From Acanthosepion esculentum (lineage: Eukaryota; Mollusca; Cephalopoda; Sepiida; Sepiidae), in assembly GCA_964036315.1 (NCBI GenBank), contig OZ038517.1:14899013-14963012 (forward strand): a DNA stretch of 64,000 nucleotides, in the 5' to 3' direction. Below the pieces are notes generated by a model. It did no database searches, was not told the origin of the DNA, and saw only the letters and a list, made by a program, of their open reading frames with translations. Below, piece after piece: positions 62,381 through 64,000 of this stretch. Each line of letters starts with the position of its first letter. Position 1 is the stretch's first letter. Position numbers and translations under genes: made by a program.

Positions 62381-64000
62381 GGTAAAAGAAGTTTAAGCCA
62401 TCTCAGAAAAGATTAAGAATTGGAAAAAAGATGAACAATGGTAACTGAATGTTACCAAGCCCGGAGAAGGCAAACAATTGTAATAAATATTAAGGACCGT
62501 AAAAGAAGTTTAAGCCATCTCAGAAAAGATTAAGAATGGGAACAAAAGATTAACAATGGTAACTGAATGTTAACAAGACCGGAGAAGGTAAACAATTGTA
62601 ATAAATATTAAGAACGGTAAAAGAAGTTCAAGCCATCTCAGAAAAGATTAAGAATTGGAACAAAAGATGAACAATGGTAACTGAATGTTACCAAGCCCGG
62701 AGAAGGCAAACAATTGTAATAAATATTAAGGACCGTAAAAGAAGTTTAAGCCATCTCAGAAAAGATTAGGAATGGGAACAAAATATTAACAATGGTAACT
62801 GAATGTTAACAAGCCCGGAGAAGGCAAACAATTGTAATAAATATTGAGAACGGTAAAAGAAGTTTAAGCCATCTCAGAAAAGATTAAGAATGGGAACAAA
62901 AGATTAACAATGGTAAATGAATGTTAACAAGCCCGGAGAAGGTAAACAATGGTAATAAATATTGAGAACGGTAAAAGAAGTTTAAGCCATCTCAGAAAAG
63001 ATTAAGAATGGGAACAAAAGATTAACAATGGTAACTGAATGTTAACAAGCCCGGAGAAAGCTAACAATTGTAATAAATATTAAGAACGGTAAAAGAAGTT
63101 TAAGCCATCTCAGAAAAGATTAAGAATTGGAACAAAAGATGAACAATGGTAACTGAATGTTACCAAGTCCGGAGAAGGCAAACAATTGTAATAAATATTA
63201 AGGACCGTAAAAGAAGTTTAAGCCATCTCAGAAAAGATTAAGAATGGGAACAAAAGATTAACAATGGTAACTGAATGTTAACAAGCCTGGAGAAGGTAAA
63301 CAATTGTAATAAATATTAAGAACGGTAAAAGAAGTTCAAGCCATCTCAGAAAAGATTAAGAATGGGAACAAAAGATTAATAATGGTAACTGAATGTTAAC
63401 AAACCCGGAGAAGGTAAACAGTTGTAATAAATATTATAACGTTAAAAGAAGTTTATGCCATCTCAGAAAAGATTAAGAATGGGAACAAAAGATTAACAAT
63501 GGTAACTGAATGTTACCAAGCCCGGAGAATGCAAACAATTGTAATAAATATTAAGGACCGTAAAAGAAGTTTAAGCCATCTCAGAAAAGATTAGGAATGT
63601 GAACAAAAGATCAACAATGGTAACTGAATGTTAACAAGCCCGGAGAATGCAAACAAATATAATAAATATTAAGAACGGTAAAAGAAGTTTAATCCATCTC
63701 AGAAAAGATTAAGAATTGGAACAAAAGATGAACAATGGTAACTGAATGTTACCAAGCCCGGAGAAGGCAAACAATTGTAATAAATATTAAGGACCGTAAA
63801 AGAAGTTTAAGCCATCTCAGAAAAGATTAAGAATGGGAACAAAAGATTAACAATGGTAACTGAATGTTAACAAGCCCGGAGAAGGTAAACAATTGTAATA
63901 AATATTAAGAACGGTAAAAGAAGTTTAAGCCATCTCAGAAAAGATTAAGAATGGGAACAAAAGATTAACAATGGTAACTGAATGTTAACAAGCCCGGAGA
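62380..64000 (+). repeat. Right-hand end of the window: canonical array continues
   Basis: About fourteen monomers of canonical and TTGGAAC-GATGAAC-GTTACCAAG type, with an ATTATAACGTT monomer near 63,433 and an ACAAATATAATAAAT monomer near 63,652, in an order resembling 34.0-34.5 and 42.6-43.1 kb. There is no sign of decay like that at the left edge, so the array extends beyond position 64,000 by an unknown amount. Confidence 0.85.
63843..63960 (+). repeat. Reference copy of the 118-bp monomer with its six 20-bp sub-units
   Basis: This copy is close to the consensus of the window except GGTAAAC for the commoner GGCAAAC, and I use it as coordinate frame 1-118. TTAA lies at monomer positions 5, 25, 45, 83 and 103. 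The fourth sub-unit has AACAATTG instead of TTAA, and the TTAA-to-TTAA step around it is 38 rather than 40 bp, which accounts for 118 instead of 120. Four palindromes sit between 44 and 84: GTTAAC 44-49, CCGG 54-57, CAATTG 68-73 and AATATT 79-84. CpG occurs only twice, at 56 (inside CCGG) and at 90 (ACGG). Composition by hand count is A 56, G 24, T 24, C 14. Confidence 0.93.

Larger units (their letters stand above)
316..64000 (+). repeat. 118-bp satellite DNA array, about 540 head-to-tail monomers
   Basis: Every stretch is a copy of the same 118-bp unit, recognised by fixed landmarks: AAGATTAAGAATGGGAAC, GGTAACTGAATGTTAACAAG, CCCGGAGAAGGC, CAATTGTAATAAATATTAAG, ACGGTAAAAGAAG and GCCATCTCAGAA. 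Adjacent copies differ at a few positions, mostly by substitution or 1-2 bp indels, giving 115-119 bp lengths. All copies have the same orientation; I saw no inverted copy and no insertion of unrelated DNA. The + strand is saturated with TAA stops and the longest open frames are 60-73 codons, so the array is non-coding. It runs off the right end of the window. The monomer length and sequence do not match satellites I know, such as the 171-bp primate alpha satellite. A centromeric or heterochromatic location is inference from family behaviour, not shown by sequence. Confidence 0.98.

Noticed and set aside
316..64000. CRISPR array
   Set aside because: Repeats are 118 bp, contiguous and degenerate, with no unique spacers and no cas genes.
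316..64000. Alpha satellite or CENP-B-box satellite
   Set aside because: Monomer is 118 bp, not 171 bp, and the consensus has no TTCG followed by a CGGG core as a CENP-B box requires. A TTCG at about 137 in the degenerate edge has no CGGG partner.
316..64000. Transposon or piggyBac-type insertion at one of the many TTAA sites
   Set aside because: Although TTAA occurs about five times per monomer, no stretch departs from the satellite and no terminal inverted repeats were seen.
316..64000. Nucleosome phasing from three monomers (354 bp) equalling two 177-bp nucleosome repeats
   Set aside because: Arithmetically possible but nothing in the sequence supports it over any other phasing.

Overview
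The whole 64 kb window is one tandem satellite DNA array. I find no protein-coding gene, RNA gene, transposon, CRISPR array or unique-sequence island. The monomer is 118 bp, repeated head to tail in one orientation about 540 times, from about position 316 to the end of the window, where the array is still running. The consensus, hand-counted on the monomer at 63843-63960, has 56 A, 24 G, 24 T and 14 C. That is about 32% G+C and 68% purine on the given strand. A long, homogeneous, non-coding array with higher-order structure points to heterochromatin of a eukaryotic chromosome (centromeric, pericentromeric, subtelomeric, or on a sex or B chromosome). I do not recognise the monomer and cannot name the organism.

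The monomer is itself built from six degenerate units of about 20 bp. Five of them carry TTAA, at monomer positions 5, 25, 45, 83 and 103, so the spacing is 20, 20, 38, 20 and 20 bp. The array appears to have formed by amplification of a 20-bp unit into a 6-unit block, amplification of that block, and later duplication of multi-monomer blocks.

Layout: 1-315 is a degenerate edge in which 20-bp units are visible but the 118-bp order is poor. 316-672 holds three graded monomers of 120, 119 and 118 bp. 0.67-8.9 kb holds mostly canonical monomers with an 8-monomer and an 11-monomer duplication. 8.9-18.5 kb holds 23-, 20- and 10-monomer block duplications, partly in rearranged order. 18.5-25.1 kb holds canonical monomers and a 2.4-kb block duplication. 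25.1-36.3 kb is a mixed domain with its own variants. 36.3-49.9 kb is a tandem pair of blocks of about 6.7 kb (57 monomers). 49.9-54.0 kb is mixed. 54.0-59.2 kb is a 3,068-bp (26-monomer) tandem pair. 59.5-62.4 kb is a 1,649-bp (14-monomer) tandem pair. 62.4-64.0 kb is canonical array.

Paired blocks usually differ by whole numbers of monomers, as expected from unequal exchange in register. The few short open reading frames (60-73 codons, minus strand, TTG start) are by-products of 117-bp monomers that hold the reading frame, and I do not call them genes. All distances were obtained by locating diagnostic variants by eye; block ends are approximate.
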